From: Caryophanales bacterium
Lineage (GTDB): Bacteria > Bacillota > Bacilli > Bacillales > DSM-4216
Length of the DNA stretch: 44,371 nucleotides
Assembly: GCA_014896555.1 (NCBI GenBank)
Contig: JADBKC010000007.1
Location: 1 to 44,371 of the forward strand
Direction of reading: 5' to 3'
The translations under genes were made by a program, and so were the position numbers. Shown here piece after piece: positions 6,726 to 14,572 of this stretch (position 1 is the first letter of the stretch; every line of letters begins with the position of its first letter). The notes beneath the pieces were generated by a model. That model was not told the DNA's origin. It searched no databases and saw nothing but the letters and a program-made list of their open reading frames with translations.

Positions 6726-8783
6726 GTGTTTTCTTTTAAAAAGATAGCTGTCACGGCCTTAATGGCTATTTTCATAATAGGCCAATTGGCATTGGGTTTT
6801 ACTGCTTTCGCGTCGGAACCGTCAAATAGCAGTATAACGGCTGAACAGCAGCAATCAGAAGTAGGAGTGACCATCATTGGGGACAATGGTCCGATCTTGC
6901 AAACAACGGCGGTCGATGTCCCTTCTGGAAGTACGATTTTAGATGTTTTGCAAAAAGCTGCCCTTGAAAACCATCTTTCGGTTGAAACGAAGGGAAACGG
7001 TGAAAACGTTTATGTAGACGGTATCAATGGTTTACATGGAGGCGACCGCGGACCAGCTAGCGGCTGGATGGTGTATGTCAACGGCCTCACCATTCCTGTC
7101 AGTGCCGCTGTATATCAAGTGACCAACCATGATCACATTCAGTGGGAATACACGACGGATTATACGAAAAATCAGAAAGTAGATGCCCGTTTAACGATTA
7201 TCGGGAAAGATGGAAAACCTATTGTTTCGAATGTAAAAAGAACAACCGAAGGCCATGCGACGGCTTACGATTTGTTAAAATCGATTGCGGATGATCAAAA
7301 GATTCCTCTTGATGTTGCTTATAGCAAAGACTTTGGTTTTTACGTTCAAAACATCGGAACAGAACCGCTTGAATCTCATGATACATGGGGGCAATATTGG
7401 GCATTTTATGTCAATGGCCAAATGGCTTCCGTCGGTGCATCGTCCTATGTACTGCAACCGGATGACAATATAACTTTTAAAGTCGAAACGTGGGGAACGA
7501 ACGAAAATAAAGGAAACAGCGGGAATAATGAAAACAACGGAAATAGTGGAAATACCGGAAATGAAGGCAGCGGCAATGGTCAAAATGGATCAAATGGGTC
7601 CAATACATCGCCGGTAAACGAACCAAATAAGGTCAGTGAAAACGAAATAAATGACATTTTGAAAACGACGGTGAACCACATTCTTCAATCCGGAGTCGAC
7701 AGTCCGTGGGAAGCCGTTGCCATTCATCAGGCTGGAATGAAAGTTCCATCATCTTATTTAGATGAGATAAAGAAACGAGTGATAGAGAAAAAAGGAGAGT
7801 ACCGGAATATCACCGATTATGAAAGAGATGTCATTGGCATAACAGCTGCAGGAGGGGATCCTCGCAATATAGCGGGATATAATTTAGTAGAGAAAATCTA
7901 CAACAGTGACTATTGCGAAAAAAACGAAAGCTGTCAAATGACTCGTCAAGGTACAAACGGAATCTTGTACGCCTTAATTGCTTTGGACAGCGGAAATTAT
8001 CCGGTTCCATCAAACGCCAACTGGACGAGAGAAAAATTAAAAAAGCGCATCTTAGAATTGCAGGAAGCGGATGGCAAATGGACGCTGTATAACGGCCAAG
8101 GCTCCCCTGTCGATATGACCGGAATCGCAATCGCTGCTCTATCTCCTTATAAGAATGAACGAGAAGTGGCTGCCGCCATAAAACGAGGTGTCGATTGGCT
8201 GTCTGCCGAACAGAAGGAAAATGGCGGTTTTCAAGACCCTCAACTAGGGGAAACAAGCGAATCTGCATCAGCAGCCATTATAGGTTTGACGGCAGCAGGA
8301 ATCGATCCTCAAGGTGCTGCATTGACGAAAAAAGGCGGCAATTTGTTGAGCTATTTGATCCGTTTTTATAATGGTGCCGGACAATTTCGCCACACGGCAA
8401 CGGGTGATGCAGATGAAGTGGCAACAGAGCAGGGAGCTGAGGCGTTGGCCGCTTATCAACTTTTTGCTGATGGAAAAGGTTCCGTTTATCGGATAGCACA
8501 AAATCCAAATCCGGCGAAAGAAGGGACCGACAACACTCAAACGAGCAACAATCCTAATACAGAATCAAAAAATGAGAACAGCGGTCTCGTAACGAACCAT
8601 TCAAAAGAAAAAAACGATCACGATCAATCCGGATCCAAAACTTCACATGCGTCTTTGGGTGGCAAATTGCCGAATACTTCAACGAATATCTATCATCTTC
8701 TTTTAGCAGGGATCGTTCTGATCATAGCGGGTGTTCTCTTATATGTTTATAATCGGAAATACCAGGAGAGAGGCCATGATTAA
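6726..8783 (+). CDS. Wall-anchored DUF4430 / alpha-toroid protein, putative cobamide-capture protein
   Basis: Secreted 685-residue surface protein. Order: signal peptide 1-29 (cleavage near AFA-SEP); DUF4430 domain 1, about 47-145 (RGPASGWMVYVNG); DUF4430 domain 2, about 153-255 (GQYWAFYVNG); Asn/Gly-rich linker about 258-300; an alpha/alpha-barrel (prenyltransferase/cyclase-like) domain about 302-590 with repeated helix pairs (WEAVAIHQAGM, GTNGILYALIALD, MTGIAIAALSPY, ESASAAIIGLTAAG, ATEQGAEALAAYQLF); a polar stalk; LPNTS at 648-652, a membrane helix and a basic tail. DUF4430 is related to the beta domain, and the toroid to the alpha domain, of transcobalamin/intrinsic factor, here in reverse order and with the beta part doubled. 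Together with the B12 riboswitch this points to cobamide binding at the wall (inference). GTG start, GAGGAGGGGG 6-7 bases upstream. It overlaps the sortase gene by 8 bases. A prenyltransferase-like enzyme activity is unlikely because the protein is exported. Confidence 0.85.
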   Translation: MFSFKKIAVTALMAIFIIGQLALGFTAFASEPSNSSITAEQQQSEVGVTIIGDNGPILQTTAVDVPSGSTILDVLQKAALENHLSVETKGNGENVYVDGINGLHGGDRGPASGWMVYVNGLTIPVSAAVYQVTNHDHIQWEYTTDYTKNQKVDARLTIIGKDGKPIVSNVKRTTEGHATAYDLLKSIADDQKIPLDVAYSKDFGFYVQNIGTEPLESHDTWGQYWAFYVNGQMASVGASSYVLQPDDNITFKVETWGTNENKGNSGNNENNGNSGNTGNEGSGNGQNGSNGSNTSPVNEPNKVSENEINDILKTTVNHILQSGVDSPWEAVAIHQAGMKVPSSYLDEIKKRVIEKKGEYRNITDYERDVIGITAAGGDPRNIAGYNLVEKIYNSDYCEKNESCQMTRQGTNGILYALIALDSGNYPVPSNANWTREKLKKRILELQEADGKWTLYNGQGSPVDMTGIAIAALSPYKNEREVAAAIKRGVDWLSAEQKENGGFQDPQLGETSESASAAIIGLTAAGIDPQGAALTKKGGNLLSYLIRFYNGAGQFRHTATGDADEVATEQGAEALAAYQLFADGKGSVYRIAQNPNPAKEGTDNTQTSNNPNTESKNENSGLVTNHSKEKNDHDQSGSKTSHASLGGKLPNTSTNIYHLLLAGIVLIIAGVLLYVYNRKYQERGHD

Positions 8784-9330
8784 AAAGATCTCCCTTTTAT
8801 TCATTGCTGGGGGCTTTCTTTTCATTGCCTGCGCGGGATGGCAGAAGCTGAAAATGGATGCGGATCAAAAAGATGCGCTTCGGAAAGCGGAAAAAGTTGT
8901 GCATTCTGAACATAAACAAGAATCTTTTCATCCTGTGCGCGGAGAAGTCGTCGGCACTTTAGAGATACCAGCCTTAAAACGGAAGCTGCCGATTGTCGAA
9001 GGAGCTTCTCCGGAAGAATTGGAAAAAGGGGTCGGCCATTATTCAGCTTCTGCCTATCCGAAACAACATAATCAAATTGTTCTTTCCGGCCACCGGGATA
9101 CGGTGTTTCGACAAATAGGAAAGCTGAAAAAAGGTGATCAATTGATCATTCGATTGCCGTACGGGTCCTTTTCTTATACGATTCGCCGTATGAAAATTGT
9201 GGACAAGGACGACCGCTCTATCATTCATTCCACAGCGCCAAATGAGGAGTTAGTTTTAACGACATGCTACCCATTTCGTTATGTGGGAAATGCACCGAAA
9301 CGTTATATCATCTATGCTTATCCGGAATAA
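8776..9330 (+). CDS. Class D sortase
   Basis: Membrane-bound transpeptidase of 184 residues that would join the LPNTS protein to peptidoglycan. One N-terminal membrane helix (about 4-22), then the sortase beta-barrel: GTLEIPALKRKLPIVEG, LSGHRDTVF with His106, LTTCYPF with Cys164 and the catalytic Arg176 in APKRYI. Length and the TTCYPF form fit class D, whose known signals are LPNTA/LPDTS-like, a match to the neighbouring substrate. The ATG overlaps the end of the substrate gene by 8 bases and has AGGAGAG upstream inside that gene, so translation is coupled. This argues for a sortase dedicated to the B12-operon protein. Confidence 0.93.
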   Translation: MIKKISLLFIAGGFLFIACAGWQKLKMDADQKDALRKAEKVVHSEHKQESFHPVRGEVVGTLEIPALKRKLPIVEGASPEELEKGVGHYSASAYPKQHNQIVLSGHRDTVFRQIGKLKKGDQLIIRLPYGSFSYTIRRMKIVDKDDRSIIHSTAPNEELVLTTCYPFRYVGNAPKRYIIYAYPE

Positions 9331-9350
9331 TCCTAAAGGGGTGACGATAA

Positions 9351-10180
9351 ATGAGAAAGTGGAAAAGTGCGTCCTTATTGCTGTTATCTTTCTTGCTGAT
9401 CTTGTTAATGGCAGGCTGTCAAAAGGATGAAGTCGTGCCCCAATCAAATAATGATCATAACAACGAAGTGGCTGTTCAGCAATCTTCAGACGGAAAAGAA
9501 ACTTCCAAAAAAGACAATAATAAGGAACAAGCAGCAAATATTGAGAAAACCCCTCATTCGACTGCGGATTCGTCCGAAACAAATGATTCCAAAGAAGCAA
9601 AGTCGAAATCGACTGATTCAGCTTCAAAGCCAACGACTGGACCATCCAATGCCAATGTGGAAAAAGGGAATACGGCCCATAAATCAACGGCTGAAAAGAG
9701 CGATACAACAACTATCCATACTCCACAAGCACCGAAGAGCCAAGCTGTTGTGAAGCCGAAACCGGTTGAAAAACCATCTTCGAAGCCAGCTTCAATGCCT
9801 GTTGCAAAACCGGGCCAAAAATCGGCTTCAAAACCGATAAACAAACAAACGGTAACGGTATCAATTCGTGGTGATTCTCAAAAGGGAACCATCCTTTCAC
9901 TCACGAAAGTACCGTTTCAAAATGGGGATACGGTGTTGGATGTGACATTGCGTATCGCCAAGCAAAAAGGCATTCCGGTCAGTATACGCGGCAGTCATTC
10001 CACGGCTTATGTGGAAGGGATTTCCGATCTTTATGAGTTTGACCATGCCCATTAAGCGGTTGGACGATAAAAGTCAATAATAAGTACGTTTCTCGTAGTG
10101 CAGGTGCTATCGCAGTCAAAGCGGGGGATGTGATTCAATGGATTTACACGAATGACTATACAAAGGATACACAACGATGA
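9351..10180 (+). pseudogene. DUF4430 lipoprotein gene with a one-base frameshift
   Basis: The first frame (9351-10055) encodes a lipoprotein: signal peptide with lipobox LMAGC (Cys23), then about 140 residues rich in Ser, Thr, Lys, Pro and Asn (with repeats such as KPVEKPSSKPA), then a DUF4430 domain from about residue 166 (VTVSIRGDSQKG, NGDTVLDVTLRIAKQ) which stops at TAA 10053. The missing half follows in another frame from 10055: SGWTIKVNNKYVSRSAGAIA, AVKAGDVIQWIYTNDYTKDT, ending at TGA 10178-10180, which overlaps the ATG of the next gene as an ATGA. Restoring one base in CATGCCCATTA (10044-10054) gives HGPLSGW, as in the sister domain RGPASGW. So either a recent one-base deletion or a sequencing error. 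Intact, it would be a 276-residue lipoprotein passing ligand from the wall protein to the ECF transporter. Confidence 0.85.
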
Positions 10181-11064
10181 AAAAAGGAATTCATTCATTT
10201 CATCCTTTTGTTTGTTTTCTTTATTTTGCCGGGGCGATGGCAGCTGTCATGCTTTACCAGCATCCAGTCTTTTTAGCGGCGGGTGCTGTACTCTTTCTTT
10301 TATTGAATATTTTGTTGGACTCCGGTAAGACGGTGCGTAAATGGCGAGGGATGATGATCACCATTCCCGTATTTTTTTTGATACTCAATCCATTGACGAA
10401 TCACCGCGGCAGTCATATTTTCTTTTATTTCGGCGCAAATCCCGTCACGTTGGAATCGTTTTTGCAGGGATTGATGCTTTCTCTTACTTTATTCAATTTA
10501 ATGGCGGCTTTTGCTGCTTATAACCAAGTGATAACAGCGGAAAAATTTTTATTTTTATTTGCAAAATGGCTTCCACAATGGGCGCTGTTGGCTATGCTGG
10601 CCATGAGGTTTTTTCCGCTTTTACGAAGAAGGCTTCATGAAATTGAAATGGTCCAAAGAGGGAAGGGACGATCTGTCACAGAAGGCACCTTTCCGCAAAG
10701 AGTAAGGAATGGTTTGGAATTCGTGCAAATTTTGTTGACTTGGTCGCTTGAAGAGGCGATTCAAACCGCCGATTCTATGGCAGCAAGGGGTTATGGCATT
10801 CAAAAACGGAGCCGCTATATTCCTTTCCGGATGCAGGGGAAAGATTGGCTTGCGATTGTCTACTTGCTTGTTTTCGGAACGGCGGTTGCTTTTGGATGGT
10901 GGCTTGGCGACGGCGTGCTGGCAGTCTATCCGATTTTGGAAACACTATTATTGCAAGGCAGAGAGTGGGTTTTCCTGCTCGTGTTTGTTATGTTTGTTGG
11001 GTTTCCAATAGCGATTCAAGTAAGGGAGGCACTTCTATGGCATTATTGGAAGCGAAAAATTTAA
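10177..11064 (+). CDS. ECF transporter transmembrane component EcfT (CbrV-like)
   Basis: Membrane-embedded coupling protein of an energy-coupling-factor vitamin importer, 295 residues with several hydrophobic helices near the N-terminus and two near the end. The cytoplasmic coupling region is recognisable: MRFFPLLRRRLHEIEMVQRG (about 143-161) and the second helix with the Ala-Arg-Gly motif SMAARGYG (200-207), which dock into the two ATPases. The ATG at 10177 overlaps the restored lipoprotein frame by ATGA; its 3' end overlaps the ATPase gene by 28 bases. A dedicated T component inside an operon marks a group I ECF system. In cobalamin ECF systems the subunits have been named CbrT (S), CbrU (A) and CbrV (T); the assignment rests on the riboswitch. 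Confidence 0.9.
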   Translation: MKKGIHSFHPFVCFLYFAGAMAAVMLYQHPVFLAAGAVLFLLLNILLDSGKTVRKWRGMMITIPVFFLILNPLTNHRGSHIFFYFGANPVTLESFLQGLMLSLTLFNLMAAFAAYNQVITAEKFLFLFAKWLPQWALLAMLAMRFFPLLRRRLHEIEMVQRGKGRSVTEGTFPQRVRNGLEFVQILLTWSLEEAIQTADSMAARGYGIQKRSRYIPFRMQGKDWLAIVYLLVFGTAVAFGWWLGDGVLAVYPILETLLLQGREWVFLLVFVMFVGFPIAIQVREALLWHYWKRKI

Positions 11065-12692
11065 CTTTTACATACCCGGATGCATCTGAACCAGCTCTAT
11101 CTGATATAACTTTTACAGTTGAGCCGGGAGAATTTCTTCTCCTTTGCGGCCCTTCCGGCAGTGGAAAGTCCACTCTTCTGCGTTTGTTAAAGAGAGAAGT
11201 CCGTCCGCATGGAAAGGTAGAGGGAGAGTTGTTTTTGGACGGACAATCTTTTATGGAAGTTCCAGCCAAACAAATAGCACAAGAGATCGGCATGGTTTTT
11301 CAAGATCCGGAAAATCAAATTGTCATGGATCGGGTGATGGAGGAGTTGGTTTTTGGTCTTGAAAATATGGGCTATTCAACGGAAGACATGCGGAAGCGAA
11401 TAGCTGAAATGGTTCATTTTTTTGGCTTGGAAGAATTATTGGAGCGAAAAACGTATGAATTGTCAGGTGGCCAGAAACAATTGGTCAATCTTGCTGCTGT
11501 TTTACTGCTGCATCCGCGTGTTCTTCTTTTAGACGAACCCACTGCTCAGCTTGATCCAGTAGCCGCAAGTGAGTTTATGACCATGCTTCGGCGAATGAAT
11601 GAAGAATTTGGTCTCACCGTCATCATGGCGGAACATCGATTAGAGGAATTATTTTCACTGGCAGACCGCGTCATCATTTTGGAAAAGGGCAATAAGATTT
11701 ATGATGCCCCATCTCGTGAAGTTGTTTATCATTTGGCAAAACATCGCTCCTCTCAGATGTACCCCTATCTTCCCAGCCCGGCCCGCCTTTATTTAGAACA
11801 TAGCCGAAAGCCTTTCTTAGAAAACATTCCGCTGACAGTAAAAGAAGGAAAAAAATGGGTTTCAAAACTAAAAGGATCCCCTGTTCCTATCAAGCAATTT
11901 CAGGAAGATATTTCCAACGAAAAACTATTATTGGTTTTAAAAGGAATTGATTTTCAATATGAAAAGGAGACTAGACCAATACTGGATCAATTGTCGCTGT
12001 CGGTGTATGAAGGGGAGTGGCTGGCGGTTGTCGGAGCGAATGGAGCAGGGAAATCCACATTGCTGAAAGTCATGGCCGGTCTCCAAAAGCCTCATCGTGG
12101 TACTGTTGTCTTTAATGGAAAAAAACTGAAAAAGCCAGTTCCATCAGAAATAGCCTATTTACCGCAAAATCCGAAACTTTTCTTCCTACACGATACAGTG
12201 GAAGCGGAGTTAGAAGCGATCATCAAAAAGCACCAAATCCCTAATGGCAGAAAAAAGATGGAACAATTACTGGAGACATTTCAGCTAACGCATATAAAAG
12301 ACCGTCATCCTTATGATGTAAGCGGAGGAGAAATGCAAAAGGCCGCTCTTGCCGGTGTAATGTTGATGAATCCACGCCTTTTGCTTATAGATGAACCGAC
12401 GAAAGGATTAGATCCAGAAGCAAAACTTCAGCTTGGCAAGCTATTAAAAACGCTCAATGCCGCTGGGATTACGATTGTGATGGTCACTCATGATATAGAG
12501 TTCGCTGCCCATTACTCTACACGGTGCGCCATGTTGTTTCAAGGAGAAGTGACGATAACTGCGCCAACAAAAACGTTTTTCCAAGGAAATACGTTTTACA
12601 CGACTGTTGCTAATCGCATCTCTAGGGGTGGACATGTCCCAGAAGTGTTAACGGTAGAGGAGGCTCGAGAAAAATGGCGCGTTCTAGAATAA
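11037..12692 (+). CDS. ECF transporter ATPase, two fused ABC domains (CbrU-like)
   Basis: Both ATPase halves of the ECF module in one 551-residue chain. Domain 1: Walker A GPSGSGKST (38-46), Q-loop QDPENQ, signature LSGGQKQ (142-148), Walker B VLLLDEP (162-168), and a conserved switch His (MAEHR). Domain 2: Walker A GANGAGKST (about 333), signature VSGGEMQ (about 428), Walker B LLLIDEP (about 449), switch MVTHD. Fused EcfA-EcfA' is known from group I ECF transporters. The frame extends further upstream, but ATG 11037 has AGGGAGG 7 bases before it and MALLEAKNLTFTYPD begins the fold, so it is the start. It overlaps the T gene by 28 bases and the S gene by 19 bases. Confidence 0.93.
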   Translation: MALLEAKNLTFTYPDASEPALSDITFTVEPGEFLLLCGPSGSGKSTLLRLLKREVRPHGKVEGELFLDGQSFMEVPAKQIAQEIGMVFQDPENQIVMDRVMEELVFGLENMGYSTEDMRKRIAEMVHFFGLEELLERKTYELSGGQKQLVNLAAVLLLHPRVLLLDEPTAQLDPVAASEFMTMLRRMNEEFGLTVIMAEHRLEELFSLADRVIILEKGNKIYDAPSREVVYHLAKHRSSQMYPYLPSPARLYLEHSRKPFLENIPLTVKEGKKWVSKLKGSPVPIKQFQEDISNEKLLLVLKGIDFQYEKETRPILDQLSLSVYEGEWLAVVGANGAGKSTLLKVMAGLQKPHRGTVVFNGKKLKKPVPSEIAYLPQNPKLFFLHDTVEAELEAIIKKHQIPNGRKKMEQLLETFQLTHIKDRHPYDVSGGEMQKAALAGVMLMNPRLLLIDEPTKGLDPEAKLQLGKLLKTLNAAGITIVMVTHDIEFAAHYSTRCAMLFQGEVTITAPTKTFFQGNTFYTTVANRISRGGHVPEVLTVEEAREKWRVLE

Positions 12693-13402
12693 TTCTCATC
12701 ATGTTGGCGGTCGTCCTGTTTGTGATTTTAGCCTTCTTGCCTTTTTCGGTCCAGCGACATTTTCTATTGATCAGCGTAATCTTTATGATCGGTACGTTTC
12801 TGCCATTTGTCATTCGCTTTGAACGTCGGAAAGCAGCTGGGCGAGAATTGGTCATTTTGGCGGTTTTAGGTGCGATCGCTGCTGTAAGTCGGATTCCATT
12901 TGCTCCTCTTCCAAGCGTTCAGCCTACCACGTTCGTCGTGATTGTCACTGGGCTCGCGTTTGGACCGGAAAGCGGGTTTGTGGTCGGCGCACTCGCAGCA
13001 TTCGTTTCCAATATGTTTTTAGGTCAAGGTCCGTGGACGCCTTGGCAAATGTATGCCTGGGGTATGATTGGGTTAACATCGGGTTTGCTGCGGCAAACAA
13101 GGATGATGAAAAATACATTCGGCCGCTGTGCTTATGGATTAGTGGTGGGCTTTCTATTTGGATGGGGAATGAATCTAATGTATGTTGTCTCTGTCATGAA
13201 CCGCATAACTTGGCAGGAAATTGTAGCGTATTACAGCGCTAGTTTTCCTTTTGATTTGGCGCACGGTCTTTCTAATGTTTTCTTTCTGGCTTTATTTGCA
13301 AAAAGCTGGATCAAAATTCTTCAACGATTTCAAAAAAAATACGGCCTATTGGATGAACAAACTGATAAGCCCATGGGTATCCTGCCGAAAGGAATCCAAT
13401 AA
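12674..13402 (+). CDS. ECF transporter substrate-binding (S) component, probable cobalamin type (CbrT-like)
   Basis: Small membrane protein of 242 residues with six to seven predicted helices; the S component binds the vitamin and topples in the membrane. RELVILAVLGAIAAVSRIPF carries the Ala-rich first-helix pattern for T contact, and PSVQPTTFVVIVTGLAFGP and GPWTPWQMYAWG are typical of the S-component group that includes cobalamin-type CbrT. GAGGAGG lies about 11 bases before the ATG, within the ATPase gene, so translation is coupled. The substrate is inferred from the B12 riboswitch and the DUF4430 proteins; another cobamide, a precursor such as cobinamide, or alpha-ribazole cannot be excluded. 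Confidence 0.85.
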   Translation: MARSRIILIMLAVVLFVILAFLPFSVQRHFLLISVIFMIGTFLPFVIRFERRKAAGRELVILAVLGAIAAVSRIPFAPLPSVQPTTFVVIVTGLAFGPESGFVVGALAAFVSNMFLGQGPWTPWQMYAWGMIGLTSGLLRQTRMMKNTFGRCAYGLVVGFLFGWGMNLMYVVSVMNRITWQEIVAYYSASFPFDLAHGLSNVFFLALFAKSWIKILQRFQKKYGLLDEQTDKPMGILPKGIQ

Positions 13403-13520
13403 AGGTGATTCCATAAAGATTTTTTCATCGATATGGATTCTGTAAAACGTTTTTCGGAGGAAGAGGTCATTTTATTATAAGGGAGATGGTTTCCTTACCG
13501 TTATAGAACATAATCAATGA

Positions 13521-13546
13521 AATGAAAGAGACTCTTTCTCATTTTT
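13521..13546 (+). terminator. Possible terminator of the cobalamin operon
   Basis: AATGA-AAGAG and CTCTT-TC-TCATT arms form an imperfect hairpin followed by TTTTTC, 120 bases behind the S-component stop codon. Confidence 0.45.
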
Positions 13547-13567
13547 CAAAAAAAAGAAAGGAATGAT

Positions 13568-13636
13568 CCACCTCCATAGATTTTATTTTTTGAACTGTTG
13601 TATAGCTCAATATGGAGGTGGGCCATCCCTTTTTCT
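13568..13636. terminator. Bidirectional hairpin between the B12 operon and the minus-strand genes
   Basis: An 11-bp perfect stem CCACCTCCATA (13568-13578) / TATGGAGGTGG (13611-13621) with a 32-base loop. CCCTTTTTCTTTT follows on the plus strand and a T-rich run (CTTTCTTTTTT) on the minus strand, so it can serve both convergent units. Confidence 0.6.
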
Positions 13637-13637
13637 T

Positions 13638-13769
13638 TTAAAGTTCTTCAGGGTCTATCGTCATTTTTCGATCATTTGCGCAGTCTTTACATACATCTAA
13701 AATATCATATTCCCATTGTTCATCTTCTATTTCTTCTTTTCGTCCGCATATTTCGCAAATTCTAGGCAT
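13638..13769 (-). CDS. Small zinc-ribbon-like protein, 43 residues
   Basis: Short gene with a strong site AAAGGAGG 8 bases before the ATG. The product MPRICEICGRKEEIEDEQWE continues to a second pair, with CxxCG at 5-9 and CxxC at 27-30, a likely zinc knuckle, and a charged C-terminus (DPEEL). It lies 38 bases behind the formate dehydrogenase gene set on the same strand and may belong to that unit. I do not recognise a named family; a metal-binding or redox accessory role would be a guess. Confidence 0.75.
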   Translation of the reverse strand: MPRICEICGRKEEIEDEQWEYDILDVCKDCANDRKMTIDPEEL

Positions 13770-13807
13770 CAAGCAAACCTCCTTTTTTGTGATGTTTTAC
13801 AGAAGCC

Positions 13808-14053
13808 TCACTGAATATGATCGGGAAAGTCAGGCGGCTGCTGTTCCATCACCTGACATTCAAATCCGCTATCGATCATGGCCTGTCGAAAATCTTCCAA
13901 GGTTGCTGCATTTTCATCAAATGAGATTGTAGCGGTTTTTTTCTCGGCATTAATTTTAATATTGCGTACTCCCCACACATCGTGAAGCACTCGACTTACT
14001 GCATCCTCATCCAATTTTGTCATATTTGGAATGGAAACCATGCGTGTGATCAA
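13808..14053 (-). CDS. Heavy-metal-associated (HMA)-like small protein without the CxxC motif
   Basis: About 81 residues with the ferredoxin-like beta-alpha-beta pattern of HMA domains: MVSIPNMTKLDEDAVSRVLH, GVRNIKINAEKKTATISFDE, then LEDFRQAMIDSGFECQVME. The usual MxCxxC metal site is replaced by PNMTKLDED; a single Cys remains near the end, so normal copper or zinc binding is doubtful. TTG 14053 is preferred because GGGGGTGAG lies 4 bases upstream; ATG 14074 (longer) and ATG 14041 are alternatives. It follows the DUF1641 gene closely in the fdhA unit and may help maturation or be a protein-contact domain; neither is shown. Confidence 0.65.
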   Translation of the reverse strand: MITRMVSIPNMTKLDEDAVSRVLHDVWGVRNIKINAEKKTATISFDENAATLEDFRQAMIDSGFECQVMEQQPPDFPDHIQ

Positions 14054-14080
14054 CGTTCTCACCCCCATGACCATAGTTTT

Positions 14081-14572
14081 TCAGCTTTCTTTCAATTGCT
14101 TCTGGCTTTCCAACCCTTTACCAACGCCATGCAAAAAATGGAGCATCATAGAAAGGGCAGAGTTGATATAGGGATCCCTCACTGCTTTCATCATGCCCCA
14201 GAGGCTTAGTGTTTGCTGGGCTTTTACGGGTTGTTTCAATTGTTCAATGCCCGTTTTCATTGCGTTAAAAATGGTTTCTAATTGTTCGGATTCTAGGGCA
14301 GCTAACATTTGAAAGCCGTTTTTAATCACATGATGATATTTGGGCTGATTGATTTGTTCGATCATCACCGTGCCCACTTTTTCACGCGATTTTAAGAGGC
14401 CGTATAGGATGTCCAAAACCCCTGATTTTTGCATTTCTTGAAGTATTTCCAGTGTTTTTAAAACAGCTTCCCGACTGTTCGCTATTTTTTCCCCGATTTC
14501 TTCAAATACTTCTGTCCTTTCCTCCATAGGATCGGGATGTTGTTTTTCAATTGCACTAATGGGCTTGGCCAT
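14081..14572 (-). CDS. yrhD: DUF1641 protein, YrhD-like formate dehydrogenase partner
   Basis: 163-residue, mainly helical, soluble protein of the DUF1641 family, which is regularly found behind YrhE-type formate dehydrogenases. Typical text: SREAVLKTLEILQEMQKSGV, LDILYGLLKSREKVGTVM, and a C-terminal LWGMMKAVRDPYINSALSMM. GGGAGGG lies 8 bases before the ATG, and the gene overlaps the end of fdhA by 17 bases, so the two are translationally coupled. The molecular role is unknown; an assembly or subunit role beside the dehydrogenase is the usual proposal. Confidence 0.9.
   Translation of the reverse strand: MAKPISAIEKQHPDPMEERTEVFEEIGEKIANSREAVLKTLEILQEMQKSGVLDILYGLLKSREKVGTVMIEQINQPKYHHVIKNGFQMLAALESEQLETIFNAMKTGIEQLKQPVKAQQTLSLWGMMKAVRDPYINSALSMMLHFLHGVGKGLESQKQLKES

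Noticed and set aside
9427-9844. Large alternative frames on both strands inside the lipoprotein stalk
   Set aside because: These result from the repetitive Lys/Ser/Pro/Thr codon pattern; the lipobox frame is clearly the coding one.
10041-10180. Programmed ribosomal frameshift in the lipoprotein gene
   Set aside because: No slippery heptamer, no hairpin and no internal Shine-Dalgarno in a fitting place near 10053; a base loss or sequencing error is simpler.
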